Below, in pieces: positions 14,412-23,591 of a DNA stretch of 32,904 nt. Position numbers and translations under genes: made by a program. The stretch is from Acidobacterium sp. GTDB lineage: Bacteria; Acidobacteriota; Terriglobia; Terriglobales; Acidobacteriaceae. How positions within the stretch are numbered: position 1 is the first letter of the stretch; each line of letters begins with the position of its first letter. The DNA lies in contig DAHUYD010000071.1 in assembly GCA_027315385.1 (NCBI GenBank), forward strand, positions 1 to 32,904, written 5' to 3'. A model generated the notes under the pieces. The model ran no database searches, was not told the DNA's origin, and worked only from the letters and a program-made list of their open reading frames with translations.

Positions 14412-15797
14412 TCAAAGCTTTCCCAGCCAGGAAAGCGCGTTCGGCGCGACTGCGCTGATGCCGTACAGGACGCCCGCCGCTGTCAGCAGGACCACCACGG
14501 TGCCAGCCAGCAGATTTGCCCAGCGCGGGCTCTTCACATCTCCCATGATCTCCTTGTCGTTCACCAGCAGATAAAGAAAGACGAGCGCGGGCGGCATGGC
14601 CAGCACCGCAATCACGTTCACGACGAGGACGACGAAGACCAGCGGCAAGCCGGGGATCAGCACGATTCCCGCGGCCGCCGCGGCACAGAGTCCCAGCACC
14701 GCATAGAACGGCTTGCCTTCGCCGACGCGGAGGTTGAGGCTGTGCGGCTTACGCGCTACTTCGCCGAAGGCGTATGCCGATGATGTGGAGATGGTGATGG
14801 AGGCCACAATGCCGGCCTCGACCATACCCAGCGCGAACAGCGCCGCGCCCACGTGGCCCACGATGGGCTCCAGGGCCTGCGCGAACTGCGCCGCCTCGAA
14901 ATTTCCCGCGCTGATTCGTCCGGCGAGCGGCGCGGTGGCAATGATCACTCCGATAGCTGCCGCCGCAGCGAGCGACGCGCCGAAGAACGTGTCCAGCCGC
15001 CCGAAGCGAATATCTTTGGTCGTCAGTCCTTTGTCGACGGTCGCGCTCTGCTGGAAGAAGAGCATCCAGGGAGTGACGGTCGCGCCGATGTTCGAAAGGA
15101 TCAGCAGTACCGTGGTTTTGTCGAGCGCGGGGAGTGGCGCCCAGGTGCCGAATGCATGACCTACGGCGGCCCAGTGAGGATGGGTCAGGAGCGCGACGGG
15201 AATGAAGATCAGATTGAACGCCGCGGCCACAAGCGTGACCCGCTCCCAGGTCCAGTAACGATGGCTGAGCAGGGCGGAATAAAGGATCGCGAGGGCAACC
15301 AGAATCGCCGCCCAGGGGGGGATGCCGAAGAATCCCAGGCCCGCGCGCACGGCGATGAACTCGGTGATCAGGGTGAGGAAGTTGCCGATGCCGAGATCGA
15401 TCATGGAGAACCATCCCCAGAACGGGCCGAAGCGCTCGAAGATCAGCTCGGCGTGGCCGCGATGCGTCGCCGCGCCAAGGCGAACCGTCATTTCCTGGAC
15501 AATCACCGCCATTGCGAAAGTCAGCGCGACGAAGGGCAGGAAGAAGCCCAGGCCGTACGTCGCCCCGGTCGCCGCATAGGACAACATGCTGGGTCCGTCG
15601 TTTTCCCCCAGCATGACGAGAATGCCCGGTCCTATAAGGAGCCAGAGGAGCCACGCCCGTGCGCGCAGGCCGCGGGCCATGCGCGCCGCGCCGACGCGCG
15701 CGCGATCGTGGGCGCGGTCGATGTCCTCGTGGGTGACGACGACATCGGTCTCGGCAACTGCGGCTCTGGGCCGCCCGGGTTGTGCGCCTGTGCTCAT
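14412..15797 (-). CDS. Nramp-family metal transporter with atypical TM1 motif
   Basis: A 461-residue inner-membrane protein with about 11 helices of the Nramp family, which transports divalent metals with protons. Family features are GPGILVMLGENDGPS (56-70), GHAELIFERFG (114-124) and NIGATVTPWMLFFQQSA (236-252), the TM6 region. The canonical DPGN of TM1 is replaced by ENDGP, and no MPH appears in TM6. This places it in a divergent Nramp-related group; the transported ion (manganese, iron, magnesium or other) cannot be deduced. The 45-residue N-terminal tail is charged. A promoter and an inverted repeat lie upstream. Confidence 0.86.
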   Translation of the reverse strand: MSTGAQPGRPRAAVAETDVVVTHEDIDRAHDRARVGAARMARGLRARAWLLWLLIGPGILVMLGENDGPSMLSYAATGATYGLGFFLPFVALTFAMAVIVQEMTVRLGAATHRGHAELIFERFGPFWGWFSMIDLGIGNFLTLITEFIAVRAGLGFFGIPPWAAILVALAILYSALLSHRYWTWERVTLVAAAFNLIFIPVALLTHPHWAAVGHAFGTWAPLPALDKTTVLLILSNIGATVTPWMLFFQQSATVDKGLTTKDIRFGRLDTFFGASLAAAAAIGVIIATAPLAGRISAGNFEAAQFAQALEPIVGHVGAALFALGMVEAGIVASITISTSSAYAFGEVARKPHSLNLRVGEGKPFYAVLGLCAAAAAGIVLIPGLPLVFVVLVVNVIAVLAMPPALVFLYLLVNDKEIMGDVKSPRWANLLAGTVVVLLTAAGVLYGISAVAPNALSWLGKL

Positions 15798-15860
15798 GGA
15801 TCGCGATGGTGGAAATGTGGGTCTTCCGCCGGAACCCGGCGTGGCGAAGGCGCCAAACTG

Positions 15861-15890
15861 AGTGTACCGGCATTCGTGACAGGTTGTAAA
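15861..15890 (-). promoter_or_regulatory. Predicted promoter of the Nramp gene
   Basis: On the minus strand a -35 TTTACA (15885-15890, 5/6) and a -10 TACACT (15861-15866, 4/6) are separated by 18 bases. The predicted transcript starts about 57 bases before the ATG at 15797. Confidence 0.4.
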
Positions 15891-15896
15891 CCGCAG

Positions 15897-15915
15897 TTAA
15901 CTTAAAAATGTTAAG
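15897..15915. promoter_or_regulatory. AT-rich inverted repeat upstream of the Nramp promoter
   Basis: CTTAA (15901-15905) and TTAAG (15911-15915) form a perfect inverted pair, overlapping TTAAC (15897-15901) with GTTAA (15910-15914). It lies just upstream of the predicted -35 element in otherwise GC-rich DNA and could be a site for a metal-responsive regulator. Confidence 0.35.
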
Positions 15916-15959
15916 AATAATTCACATTTGCGGGCGCGCCTGCCGGGCTGCTATCCCTC

Positions 15960-16514
15960 TCAATTCGTTTCTTCTTCGCGCTTCTGAGACCGGAGGCGCC
16001 ACAGGCGGATCGGTTCGCCGATCAGGACCATGAGCACAACGCCGCCCATCAGGATCGCGGCGTCAGGCGGCGACTGCATGATGCCGAGAGAGATGAGCAG
16101 CGCGGTGGAGAGGGCGGCTGGCTGGCTGGCGTGCGCCAACAGATTGATGAGTACCGTCAGCGCCACGGCCGCAACGCCGGCCCAGATCCGGTGGAACGGA
16201 ATACCGGCGCTCGAGACGGGTGGCGTGTGCCAGGCATCCGCGATCCACAGGGCGGCGAATCCGCAGGCAACGGCGACGGCCTGCCCCACCAGCACGCTGT
16301 AGGGCTGGGCGCTGCGGCGGTGCGGCGTTTCCACCAACTCGTAAGCGGTGGGGCCGAGGCTGGCGAAGACGAAGGGCTGATGCAATATCCAGCCGATGAG
16401 GGCGGCCGCGAGCAGCAGCAATGCCTCTCCAGCGGGTGCGATCGCAAGATCTCGTATTTCCTTTTGGGTCATATGGAGCGGGTTCGAGCGCGAGCCTTGC
16501 CTGATGTCTCCCAT
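15960..16514 (-). CDS. HPP-family membrane protein
   Basis: A 184-residue inner-membrane protein with four to five hydrophobic segments of the HPP family, some members of which are linked to nitrite transport. Family-like stretches are FVFASLGPTAYELVE (48-62) and the C-terminal core ALSTALLISLGIMQSPPDA (133-151), where family members also keep small-residue and Pro-rich turns. The start is uncertain between ATG 16514 and ATG 16472 (MTQKEIRD); neither has a clear ribosome-binding site. It lies upstream of the Nramp gene on the same strand but 162 bases away, so a separate transcript is likely. Function unknown. Confidence 0.75.
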   Translation of the reverse strand: MGDIRQGSRSNPLHMTQKEIRDLAIAPAGEALLLLAAALIGWILHQPFVFASLGPTAYELVETPHRRSAQPYSVLVGQAVAVACGFAALWIADAWHTPPVSSAGIPFHRIWAGVAAVALTVLINLLAHASQPAALSTALLISLGIMQSPPDAAILMGGVVLMVLIGEPIRLWRLRSQKREEETN

Positions 16515-16773
16515 AATGCGGCTGGGGCCGCACTGCGCTCATACGATGCCCTGCGCGGATGAGCGCGTGGCCTGCCTTTCATCCGTCGAATTGCGCCGTC
16601 GGCAGCGCGTTTTTCCGAAGCGCGGAGTTGCGCGCAACCGAGGCGGCGTCCTGGACATTCACACCCAGGAGAGAGAGACTGCGGAAAGGCGAGGAGGCTC
16701 GCGCGTCCCTCGACGCGGTAGTCGGTCGAGGTTCTCGCGATGCGATGACCTCCTTCAGCCTGCGGGAGTGCCT

Positions 16774-17853
16774 GTGAGAGCGAGAGATATTCTCATTCCC
16801 GGACTGGCGATGGCTGCCGGCGCCGGCGTATTGTGCGCCGGAGCGGCGGTGGCCGGCGTCGGGGTGGGTGTGTGTGCCCTGCGGCGTCGCGGACGGCGCG
16901 GTCTGGGGCGCCTCCTGACGGGCAAAGTGGTGGTGATCGCCGGGGGATCGCGCGGGCTGGGGCTTGCACTGGCGGAGGAATTCGCGCGGCGGGGCGCCAG
17001 ACTGGTTTTGTCGGCGCGCCACGGAGAGGCGCTGGAGCGCGCGCGCAGGCATCTGGAGCAGAGCGGAGCAGTTCCCGATGGCGGCGACGTGCTGATGATC
17101 GCTGCGGATCTGACGCAGGCGGATCAGGCGGAGGAGGTGGTCCGGCGGGCGACGGAGCGGTTTGGGCGCGTGGACATCCTGGTGAACAACGCGGGAATCA
17201 TTACGGTCGGGCCGGTCGAAAATCAGCGGCTGGAGGATTTCCGCGAAGCGATGGACGCGAACTTCTTCACCGCGGTTCACGGCACTCTGGCGGTTCTGCC
17301 GCAGATGCTGGAGCGCGGCGACGGGACGATTGTGAACATCGCCTCGATCGGGGGAAAGATCGCGGTGCCGCACCTGCTGCCGTATTCCGCCAGCAAGTTC
17401 GCGCTGGTGGGGTTTTCCGAGGGGCTGCATGCCGAGCTGCGGGGCAGGGGAATTCACGTGTTGACCGTCTGTCCCGGCTTGATGCGCACCGGATCCCACC
17501 TGGGAGCAAAATTCTCCGGCAACGCGGAACGGGAATACGAGTGGTTCAGCCTGATGGCGAATATGCCTGTGCTTTCCGCGAGCGCCGGACATGCGGCGCG
17601 AAGGATTGTGCGCGCCGTGACATGGAGGGAGACGGAGATCGCGATCACTCCGCAGGCCATCGCGGCGGCGCGGCTGAGCGCGGTGGCTCCCGAGGTGACG
17701 CTGCGCGTGCTTGCGCTGGCAAACCGGCTGCTGCCCACGGCGGAGCGCGGCGACGGAGAGCCGCGGCGCGGAGCGGACGTGCGCGGCCGGGAATGGAAGC
17801 CCGCTGCGGCGATCGGCGCGACGGCGGCGCGGCGCTATAACCAGAGCGCCTGA
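16774..17853 (+). CDS. Membrane-anchored SDR-family oxidoreductase
   Basis: A 359-residue short-chain dehydrogenase/reductase using NAD(P). An N-terminal membrane segment (about 7-35, rich in Ala/Gly/Val) and a basic stretch RRRGRRG precede the SDR core. The core has the cofactor motif GGSRGLG (57-63), NNAG (138-141), catalytic Ser191 in IASIGG, and Tyr204/Lys208 in YSASK. The C-terminal 90 residues are an extension beyond the classical core. I chose GTG 16774 because GGGAG lies 5 bases upstream; the frame runs further up without family character. It is divergent from the HPP gene. Substrate unknown. Confidence 0.88.
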   Translation: MRARDILIPGLAMAAGAGVLCAGAAVAGVGVGVCALRRRGRRGLGRLLTGKVVVIAGGSRGLGLALAEEFARRGARLVLSARHGEALERARRHLEQSGAVPDGGDVLMIAADLTQADQAEEVVRRATERFGRVDILVNNAGIITVGPVENQRLEDFREAMDANFFTAVHGTLAVLPQMLERGDGTIVNIASIGGKIAVPHLLPYSASKFALVGFSEGLHAELRGRGIHVLTVCPGLMRTGSHLGAKFSGNAEREYEWFSLMANMPVLSASAGHAARRIVRAVTWRETEIAITPQAIAAARLSAVAPEVTLRVLALANRLLPTAERGDGEPRRGADVRGREWKPAAAIGATAARRYNQSA

Positions 17854-17949
17854 ACGCCAGGCTCCGGAACCAGTAGTTGTTATAGCCTGTTTTGGGATGC
17901 CCAGACCGCCGCCCTGTGTGCTACGATGCCTGCACTCGGAGAGTCACGT

Positions 17950-18972
17950 ATGACAGGCGAAACAGGCTGGGCGATCGGGGACAGCTCTGCTCCCGCAGGC
18001 GCGGCATACGATCTCAGGCCCCTGTCAACCGGCGAAATTCTGGACCGCACCTTTCAGTTATATCGCTCGCGTTTTGCGATGTTTGCGGGGCTGGCGGCGC
18101 TGCCGGCGGCGGTGAATTTTGTGGGCGGCGCAGCCGGGGTGCTCTTTATGCGCGCGGGGCCCCTGGCGAGCCATGGGCACACCGTGAACCAAATGGTTCA
18201 GAGCGCGACTTCGCTGAGCATCAGCGGCATCACGATGCTGGTTGTTCTTGTGGTCAACGGGATCACGCTGGCGGCGACAACTTGGGCCGTGGCGGAGATA
18301 TATCTGGGCAAGGCGGCTTCGATGCGCGCGGCGTGGCGGAGCGCGACCGGCGACTGGCTCCGATACGTGCGCGTTGTGCTGCGGCAGTACTGGAGCGTGC
18401 TGTGGCCGATGCTGGCCGGCGGGGCGGTCCTGGGGCCGCTGTTCGTCATTCCGGGCATCCGCGCCAGGGGCGTAACCGCCGTGATGGCGGTGGTGGCCGG
18501 CGTCCTGTTATTTGGGGCCTTCCTTTACGCGATCTATGCGGCGATTCGGGTCTCGCTGGCTGTCCCCGCGGCGGTGATTGAGTCGCTGAAGGCCAACGCA
18601 GCGGTGCGGCGAAGCATGGAACTGCTGACCGAGAGGAAGGTGCGCATTTTCCTGATGTGGCTGCTCATTTTCGCCATGACCATGATTGTGGGAGTGATCG
18701 TATCGCCGCTGCAATTCATGGCCCTCCGCGCGCATACGGTGGAGCGCTATCTTTTCCAGATGGCGTATCTGACAGGTATCTTTTTTTCCCGGCTGCTCGT
18801 GCTCCCGGTGGGCGCGATCGCGCTGTGCCTGTTTTATTTCGACGAGCGGGTTCGCCACGAGGGATTCGATATCGAATTTCTCATGGAGCGGGCGGGCGGC
18901 GGTCCTGTCCCGCCGGAGGCCGCGCCGGAAAAGCCCTTTGCGGAGGAAAACACATCTCCCGGTCCGGCATAA
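17950..18972 (+). CDS. GDPD-membrane-domain-like polytopic protein
   Basis: A 340-residue membrane protein with about six helices. After 25 residues it has RPLSTGEILDRTFQLYRSRF, the opening typical of the glycerophosphodiester-phosphodiesterase membrane-domain-like family, which has no catalytic phosphodiesterase domain. The C-terminal tail is acidic and Pro-rich. GGAGAG about 7 bases before the ATG at 17950 supports the start. It is the first gene of the MoxR cluster and corresponds in place to M. tuberculosis Rv3689 as recalled. Its role in the cluster is unknown. Confidence 0.8.
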   Translation: MTGETGWAIGDSSAPAGAAYDLRPLSTGEILDRTFQLYRSRFAMFAGLAALPAAVNFVGGAAGVLFMRAGPLASHGHTVNQMVQSATSLSISGITMLVVLVVNGITLAATTWAVAEIYLGKAASMRAAWRSATGDWLRYVRVVLRQYWSVLWPMLAGGAVLGPLFVIPGIRARGVTAVMAVVAGVLLFGAFLYAIYAAIRVSLAVPAAVIESLKANAAVRRSMELLTERKVRIFLMWLLIFAMTMIVGVIVSPLQFMALRAHTVERYLFQMAYLTGIFFSRLLVLPVGAIALCLFYFDERVRHEGFDIEFLMERAGGGPVPPEAAPEKPFAEENTSPGPA

Positions 18973-19976
18973 TTCGGAGCGTTCGCGCAGGCTGGATTTT
19001 GGCGATTTTCATGGCGTCAGGAGCGGCAGCGGCGGCGCGGGCGGTGCAGATTGCGATTGAGAGCCCGGCACTGGCTCCGGCTGCGGCCCTCAAGGCAGCG
19101 AGCCTGGCGGACTATGCGAGTCAGGTGCACCAGCTTGAGTCCGTCGCCGCTGCCTGCGCGCAGAGGGCCGCTGCCTGCGCGGCGCCTGCGGGGATATCGG
19201 ATCTGAGAGTCAACGCCGGTGCGGGTGCATCGTTTAATGCGCGCTTCGGGTGGTTTAAAGCGGCGCTGGATTCGGCCAAACATCTGCCCGACGCGGCTCG
19301 CAGCGCGGAGATGCGGGTAGCGAAGCGGCATCTGGATGCGGATTTGGCAGACGCCCGGACGCCGGCATCTGCCGCCGCGAATTTTTCAGCCGCGCGCCTG
19401 CGTGCCAACGCCATCCTGGCGGAGAACGAATTTGTAATGGCGGATCAGCAGACGCTGCGGGAGAGGATTCTGGAGTGGGTCATCAACTGGATCGACCGCC
19501 TGCTGACGCGCGTGGCGGCGTTTGGGAATCGCTCGCCATGGATTGGGCCGCTGATCGAATGGGGACTGGCAGCGCTGGCCTGTGCGCTGGTGCTGGTATG
19601 GATTCTGCGTCTGGTGCGGCGGGAGCGGCTCCGTCTGCGCATAGAAGCGGACCGCTCGGTTGAGCTGACGGAAGAGCGCGTGCTGAACTGGATGCGCGCG
19701 GCCGAGGAGCACGCGGCGCGCGGCGATTATCGCGACGCCGTGCATTGCGTGTACTGGGCGAGCATCGCTGCGCTGGAAGGGCGGCGGTTGTGGCATCCGG
19801 ATCGCGCTCGTACCCCGCGCGAATACCTGCGGCTGCTCGATTCGGCAACGCTTGCGGCAGCGCTGCTGCGCCGGCAGACCGTGGCGCTCGAGACGATCTG
19901 GTACGGGCTGCGGCCCGCGCGGCAATCCGATTTCGAGCAGGCGCTGCGTGTGCACCAGGAGCTGAGAGCTGCATGA
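18954..19976 (+). CDS. DUF4129 protein with a non-canonical start codon
   Basis: An exported/membrane protein of about 340 residues. The C-terminal DUF4129 domain is clear: AEEHAARGDYRDAVHCVYWASIAALEGRRLW in parts, then RTPREYLRLL. One membrane helix (WGLAALACALVLVWILRLV) precedes it, with a helical outer region before that. The start is odd. The first ATG (19011) and a TTG (18999) would cut the signal peptide in half, whereas an ATC at 18954 lies 7 bases after a strong GGAGG and gives a full signal sequence (RSVRAGWILAIFMASGAAAA). I annotate from the ATC; a base error or a true rare start is possible. It overlaps the upstream gene's end and the next gene's start. Confidence 0.82.
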   Translation: MSRSGIIRSVRAGWILAIFMASGAAAAARAVQIAIESPALAPAAALKAASLADYASQVHQLESVAAACAQRAAACAAPAGISDLRVNAGAGASFNARFGWFKAALDSAKHLPDAARSAEMRVAKRHLDADLADARTPASAAANFSAARLRANAILAENEFVMADQQTLRERILEWVINWIDRLLTRVAAFGNRSPWIGPLIEWGLAALACALVLVWILRLVRRERLRLRIEADRSVELTEERVLNWMRAAEEHAARGDYRDAVHCVYWASIAALEGRRLWHPDRARTPREYLRLLDSATLAAALLRRQTVALETIWYGLRPARQSDFEQALRVHQELRAA

Positions 19977-21172
19977 AAAAACTCAGCGGCGACTGGAAAT
20001 TCCTGGTGATCTTTTGCGGTTGCGTCGTGGGCCTGATCGCGATCACAGGAATTATGGCGCCGGCGCGGCAGGATAACGATCCGACGCCGAGCACCTGGAA
20101 CAGCGGCCGAGGCGGAGCGAAAGCCGCATGGCTGCTGCTGGGGGAGCTTGGTTATAAGGAAGTCCGATGGGAGCGCCCGGAAGCGGAGCTGGCCGAGCTG
20201 GATGCCGGGCACGCGACCCTCGTGTTGGCGGACCCTTCGCCCTCGGTTGCCGTGCTCCGGGAAAAGGAGCGGCGCGCGCCGTTTGAGGATTTTCTGCGAC
20301 GCGGCGGGCGAATTGTCGCGACCGGCGAAGTGGCGCCTCTGCTGCTGCCCTATGCCAGGGTGGATTCCACGGGCCGCATCTACGGCGCGCTGTGCGAGAC
20401 GACGCCGGAAGGGCCGGATGCCCTGGCGCGCGCCGGATCGCTGAAGATGCTGGCGCCGCTGGGTTGGACGCGTCGGGACCCGCGGATTCGGGTGGCGCAG
20501 AGGTGCGGCCGGGCGGCGGTGGTAGTGTCGTATCCGGTGGGAAGGGGCGAGGTGATCTGGTGGGCGTCGGCTACGCCGCTGACGAATCGGGGGCTGCGTC
20601 AGGACGCCAATCTTCGCCTGTTGCTGGCCAGCATTGGCGGGCACGGCCGCACCGTTTTCTTCGACGAGTACATCCACGGAATCAGCGACAGTCCGTGGAG
20701 CGCTGCCCGCGGGACGCCGCTGACGGGAGTGATTGCGCAAGCCTGCCTTGTGGCGGTGCTGCTGCTGTTCAGTTTCAGCCGAGGGACGGGACCGCGGCGC
20801 GCGCTGGTGCAGCCACCGCGGACGTCGCCGTTGGAATTTGTCGAGTCCATGGGCGCGCTGTATGCACGCGCGGGCGCAAGCACCGTCGCGGTCAGTGCGG
20901 CCCTGCGGCGGCTGACGGAGTTTCTTGGCCATGAGGGCGGGATTCCGCCGGAGACGTTGCGCTCCGGTCCGGAAGCGGTCGCAGCGGCCGTAGCGGCGCG
21001 GTTCGGAGGCGATGCGGGCGTTCTGGTATCGGACCTGGAGGCCGCGCGCCAGTCACCGTACCAGCGGCTCCGCCCCGTGGAGACGCTGACGCTGGTGCGC
21101 CGTCTGGACGAACACATTGCCCGGCTTCGCCAGGCGATTCGCAATCCGCAGCGTTATAAAGGGAATGCATGA
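19973..21172 (+). CDS. DUF4350 domain protein
   Basis: A 399-residue protein with an N-terminal membrane helix (about 9-28) and a second one (about 253-268, CLVAVLLLFSFSRG). Between them lies the DUF4350 domain: STWNSGRGGAKAAWLLLGEL (41-60), FEDFLRRGGRIVATGE and RTVFFDEYIHG. The cytoplasmic C-terminal part is helical. The ATG overlaps the DUF4129 stop (ATGA) and its own stop overlaps the moxR start. DUF4350 proteins commonly accompany MoxR and DUF58. No enzymatic residues are recognised. Confidence 0.85.
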   Translation: MKKLSGDWKFLVIFCGCVVGLIAITGIMAPARQDNDPTPSTWNSGRGGAKAAWLLLGELGYKEVRWERPEAELAELDAGHATLVLADPSPSVAVLREKERRAPFEDFLRRGGRIVATGEVAPLLLPYARVDSTGRIYGALCETTPEGPDALARAGSLKMLAPLGWTRRDPRIRVAQRCGRAAVVVSYPVGRGEVIWWASATPLTNRGLRQDANLRLLLASIGGHGRTVFFDEYIHGISDSPWSAARGTPLTGVIAQACLVAVLLLFSFSRGTGPRRALVQPPRTSPLEFVESMGALYARAGASTVAVSAALRRLTEFLGHEGGIPPETLRSGPEAVAAAVAARFGGDAGVLVSDLEAARQSPYQRLRPVETLTLVRRLDEHIARLRQAIRNPQRYKGNA

Positions 21173-22146
21173 ACGAGATCGTGGAAACGCAAAGTGAAGT
21201 CCGCGCCGTGCTCTCCATCTTCGAGCGCGGCAAGGCGCAGCTCGGCAGAATCATTTCCGGCCAGACAAATCTGATCGAACAAGCCCTGCTGACCTTCCTG
21301 TGTGGCGGTCACGCACTGGTGGAGGGTGTGCCCGGCGTGGCGAAAACGATGACGGTGAAGGCGCTGGCGCGATTTTTGTCGCTCGACTTCCGGCGCATCC
21401 AGGGAACCCCGGACATGATGCCGGCGGATATTCTGGGCACCAGCGTGTTTTCGCTGAAGACGAGCGAGTTCACGTTCCATCGCGGACCGGTGTTCACGCA
21501 GTTCCTTCTGGCGGACGAGATCAACCGCATGCCGCCGCGCACGCAGTCGGCGCTGCTGGAGAGCATGGAAGAGCGCCAGGTCACTATCGACGGAGTGACG
21601 CACCCGCTGGACGATTTCTTCACGGTGTTCGCCACGCAGAATCCGCTGGAATTCGAGGGCACGTATCCGCTGCCGGAGGCGCAACTGGACCGGTTTCTGG
21701 TGAAGATTCGGGTTGTGTATCCGAGCGCCGCGGAGGAGCGCGTGGTGCTGGAGCGGCATCACGCCAGAGCCGATTCGCCGCAGTTTGACGATGTGGAGAT
21801 TGCGGCGGTGAGCCCGGCGGAACTGGTGGCGGCCCGGCGCGAACTGCGGGCTCTGCGCGTCGAGCCGGCGCTGTTCGATTACCTGCTCGCGGTAGTGCGG
21901 CGCACCCGCGAGTGGCCGGCGATTACACTGGGGGCAAGTCCGCGGGCGGCGGCGAACCTGCTGATTGTCGCCAAAGCGTACGCCGCAAAGGATGGCCGCG
22001 ATTTCCTGATTCCGGATGACGTGAAGCAGGCGGCCGTGCCGTGCCTGCGGCATCGCATCATTCTCAAGGCCGAGGCCGAGCTGGAAGGCTTCGACCCGGA
22101 TCGCGTGCTGGCGGACGTGCTGGCCGCCACGCCGCTGCCGAAATGA
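21169..22146 (+). CDS. MoxR-family AAA+ ATPase
   Basis: A 325-residue cytoplasmic AAA+ ATPase of the MoxR group, thought to act as a chaperone in maturing or assembling protein complexes, often with von Willebrand A-type partners. Walker A is GVPGVAKT (53-60), Walker B LLADEINR (113-120), and the sensor/arginine-finger region is FATQNPLEFEGTYPLPEAQ (154-172). The length is typical. It overlaps both neighbours by ATGA, so the DUF4350, moxR and DUF58 genes are translationally coupled. Confidence 0.95.
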   Translation: MNEIVETQSEVRAVLSIFERGKAQLGRIISGQTNLIEQALLTFLCGGHALVEGVPGVAKTMTVKALARFLSLDFRRIQGTPDMMPADILGTSVFSLKTSEFTFHRGPVFTQFLLADEINRMPPRTQSALLESMEERQVTIDGVTHPLDDFFTVFATQNPLEFEGTYPLPEAQLDRFLVKIRVVYPSAAEERVVLERHHARADSPQFDDVEIAAVSPAELVAARRELRALRVEPALFDYLLAVVRRTREWPAITLGASPRAAANLLIVAKAYAAKDGRDFLIPDDVKQAAVPCLRHRIILKAEAELEGFDPDRVLADVLAATPLPK

Positions 22147-23591
22147 TGCGGACACTGATACCAGCGCCGGCCTCAGCGCAGGCGCAGCCTGCCGGAGGCC
22201 TGCAGAGGATACTGGGAACCACGCTGACGGCGCGTTGTCTGTGGCTGCTGGCGGCGGGGCTGGTGGGGGCGATTCCGGGGTTTTTCGGATTGCACTGGGT
22301 TGCGCTTGTGGCAGCGTGGGACGGATTGATCCTTGCGCTGGCCGTTGGCGATGGGGCGGCGATGCCGCGGCCCGCGGCGCTGCGGGTGACGCGGACCTTC
22401 ATCGACTCACCTGTGCTGGGGCGGGAAACGCGCGTCGAAGTCGACGTGCTGCATGTTACGAGTCGTCTCCTCCGTGTGCATATTGCTGACGATTTGCATC
22501 CGGCGCTCGCGCAGTTTCCACCTTCAGGATGGCTGACCGCGTTCCCGCGCGACCCAGCGCGGCTGGCGTGCACGGTTTTGCCGAACCGCCGCGGGGATTA
22601 TGCGCTGGGGGGGATTTGGGTGCGATGGCGCGGCGCTGTGGGTCTGGTGGAACGGCGCGCGGTGTGCCGTCCGATCCAGAGGGTGCGGGTATATCCGCCG
22701 ATGGAGCGGACCGCAGACGATCAGGCGATGTATCTGCTGCGCATCCGGCAGATTGAAATGCAGAGGCGGCGGCTGCGGCTGACGGGGACGGGGCGGGAAT
22801 TCGACCACCTGCGGGATTACCGGCGCGGCGATGAGCTGCGCACTATCTCGTGGCCCGCGACGGCGCGGCGGTCGAAGATCGTCACGCGCGAGTTCACGAC
22901 GGAGCGCAGCCAGCAGGTGTGGATTGTGCTGGACGCGGGAAGGCTGTCGGCAACGGTCTGCGAACTGCGGCGGACGGGTTCGGGAACGTTCCGCGACGCC
23001 GCGGGCGATGAGGATTTTCTGCTCAGCCTGACGCAGCTCGACCAGGCGTGCGGCGCCGGCATCGCGCTGGCGCAGACGGTGATGCAGACCGGGGACAAGG
23101 CTGGGCTGCTGGTCTATGGACGAGGCATTCAGCAGCAACTGGCGCCGGGCAGCGGGGCCGGGCAGCTGAGGACGATGATCGATGCGCTGTCCGGCGTGAG
23201 ATCGGAGGCATCGGAGGCTGATCATCTGCGGGCCGCGGCGCGGCTGGGGCAATTGCAGCGGCGCCGGGGGCTGGTTCTGTGGATCACAGAGATGGCGGAC
23301 AGTGCGCGGCGCCCTGAGGTTGCGGATGCCGCGGTGGACCTTGCTCGCCGGCACCTGGTGCTGCTGGTGGTGCTGGGCCATCCGGAGATTGCCGCCGCCG
23401 CCGCGCGGGAGCCGCGCACGACGCTGGAAATGTACGAGTCAGCAGCGGCGCAGGAACTGACCGAACGGCGGCGGCTTACGCTGGGCGCGCTGCGGGCCAG
23501 GGGCGTCCTCGTGCTGGAGACGACGCCCGGAGATTTGAGCAGCGATGCGATCAACGAGTATTTGGAAGTAAAGGCGCGGGGGATGCTGTAG
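22143..23591 (+). CDS. DUF58 protein, MoxR partner
   Basis: A 482-residue protein with two N-terminal membrane helices (about 30-70), a beta-rich middle part and the DUF58 signature GTGREFDHLRDYRRGDELR (215-233) followed by SWPATARRSK. The C-terminal half looks like a von Willebrand A fold starting VWIVLDAGR (259-267), without a full DxSxS metal site. DUF58 proteins are the standard partners of MoxR ATPases. ATGA overlap with moxR. Its 3' end overlaps the convergent SpoIIM-like gene by 41 bases. Confidence 0.9.
   Translation: MMRTLIPAPASAQAQPAGGLQRILGTTLTARCLWLLAAGLVGAIPGFFGLHWVALVAAWDGLILALAVGDGAAMPRPAALRVTRTFIDSPVLGRETRVEVDVLHVTSRLLRVHIADDLHPALAQFPPSGWLTAFPRDPARLACTVLPNRRGDYALGGIWVRWRGAVGLVERRAVCRPIQRVRVYPPMERTADDQAMYLLRIRQIEMQRRRLRLTGTGREFDHLRDYRRGDELRTISWPATARRSKIVTREFTTERSQQVWIVLDAGRLSATVCELRRTGSGTFRDAAGDEDFLLSLTQLDQACGAGIALAQTVMQTGDKAGLLVYGRGIQQQLAPGSGAGQLRTMIDALSGVRSEASEADHLRAAARLGQLQRRRGLVLWITEMADSARRPEVADAAVDLARRHLVLLVVLGHPEIAAAAAREPRTTLEMYESAAAQELTERRRLTLGALRARGVLVLETTPGDLSSDAINEYLEVKARGML

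Noticed and set aside
16579-17592. A 337-codon open frame antisense to the SDR gene
   Set aside because: It mirrors the SDR coding sequence and has low-complexity His/Arg/Gln composition.
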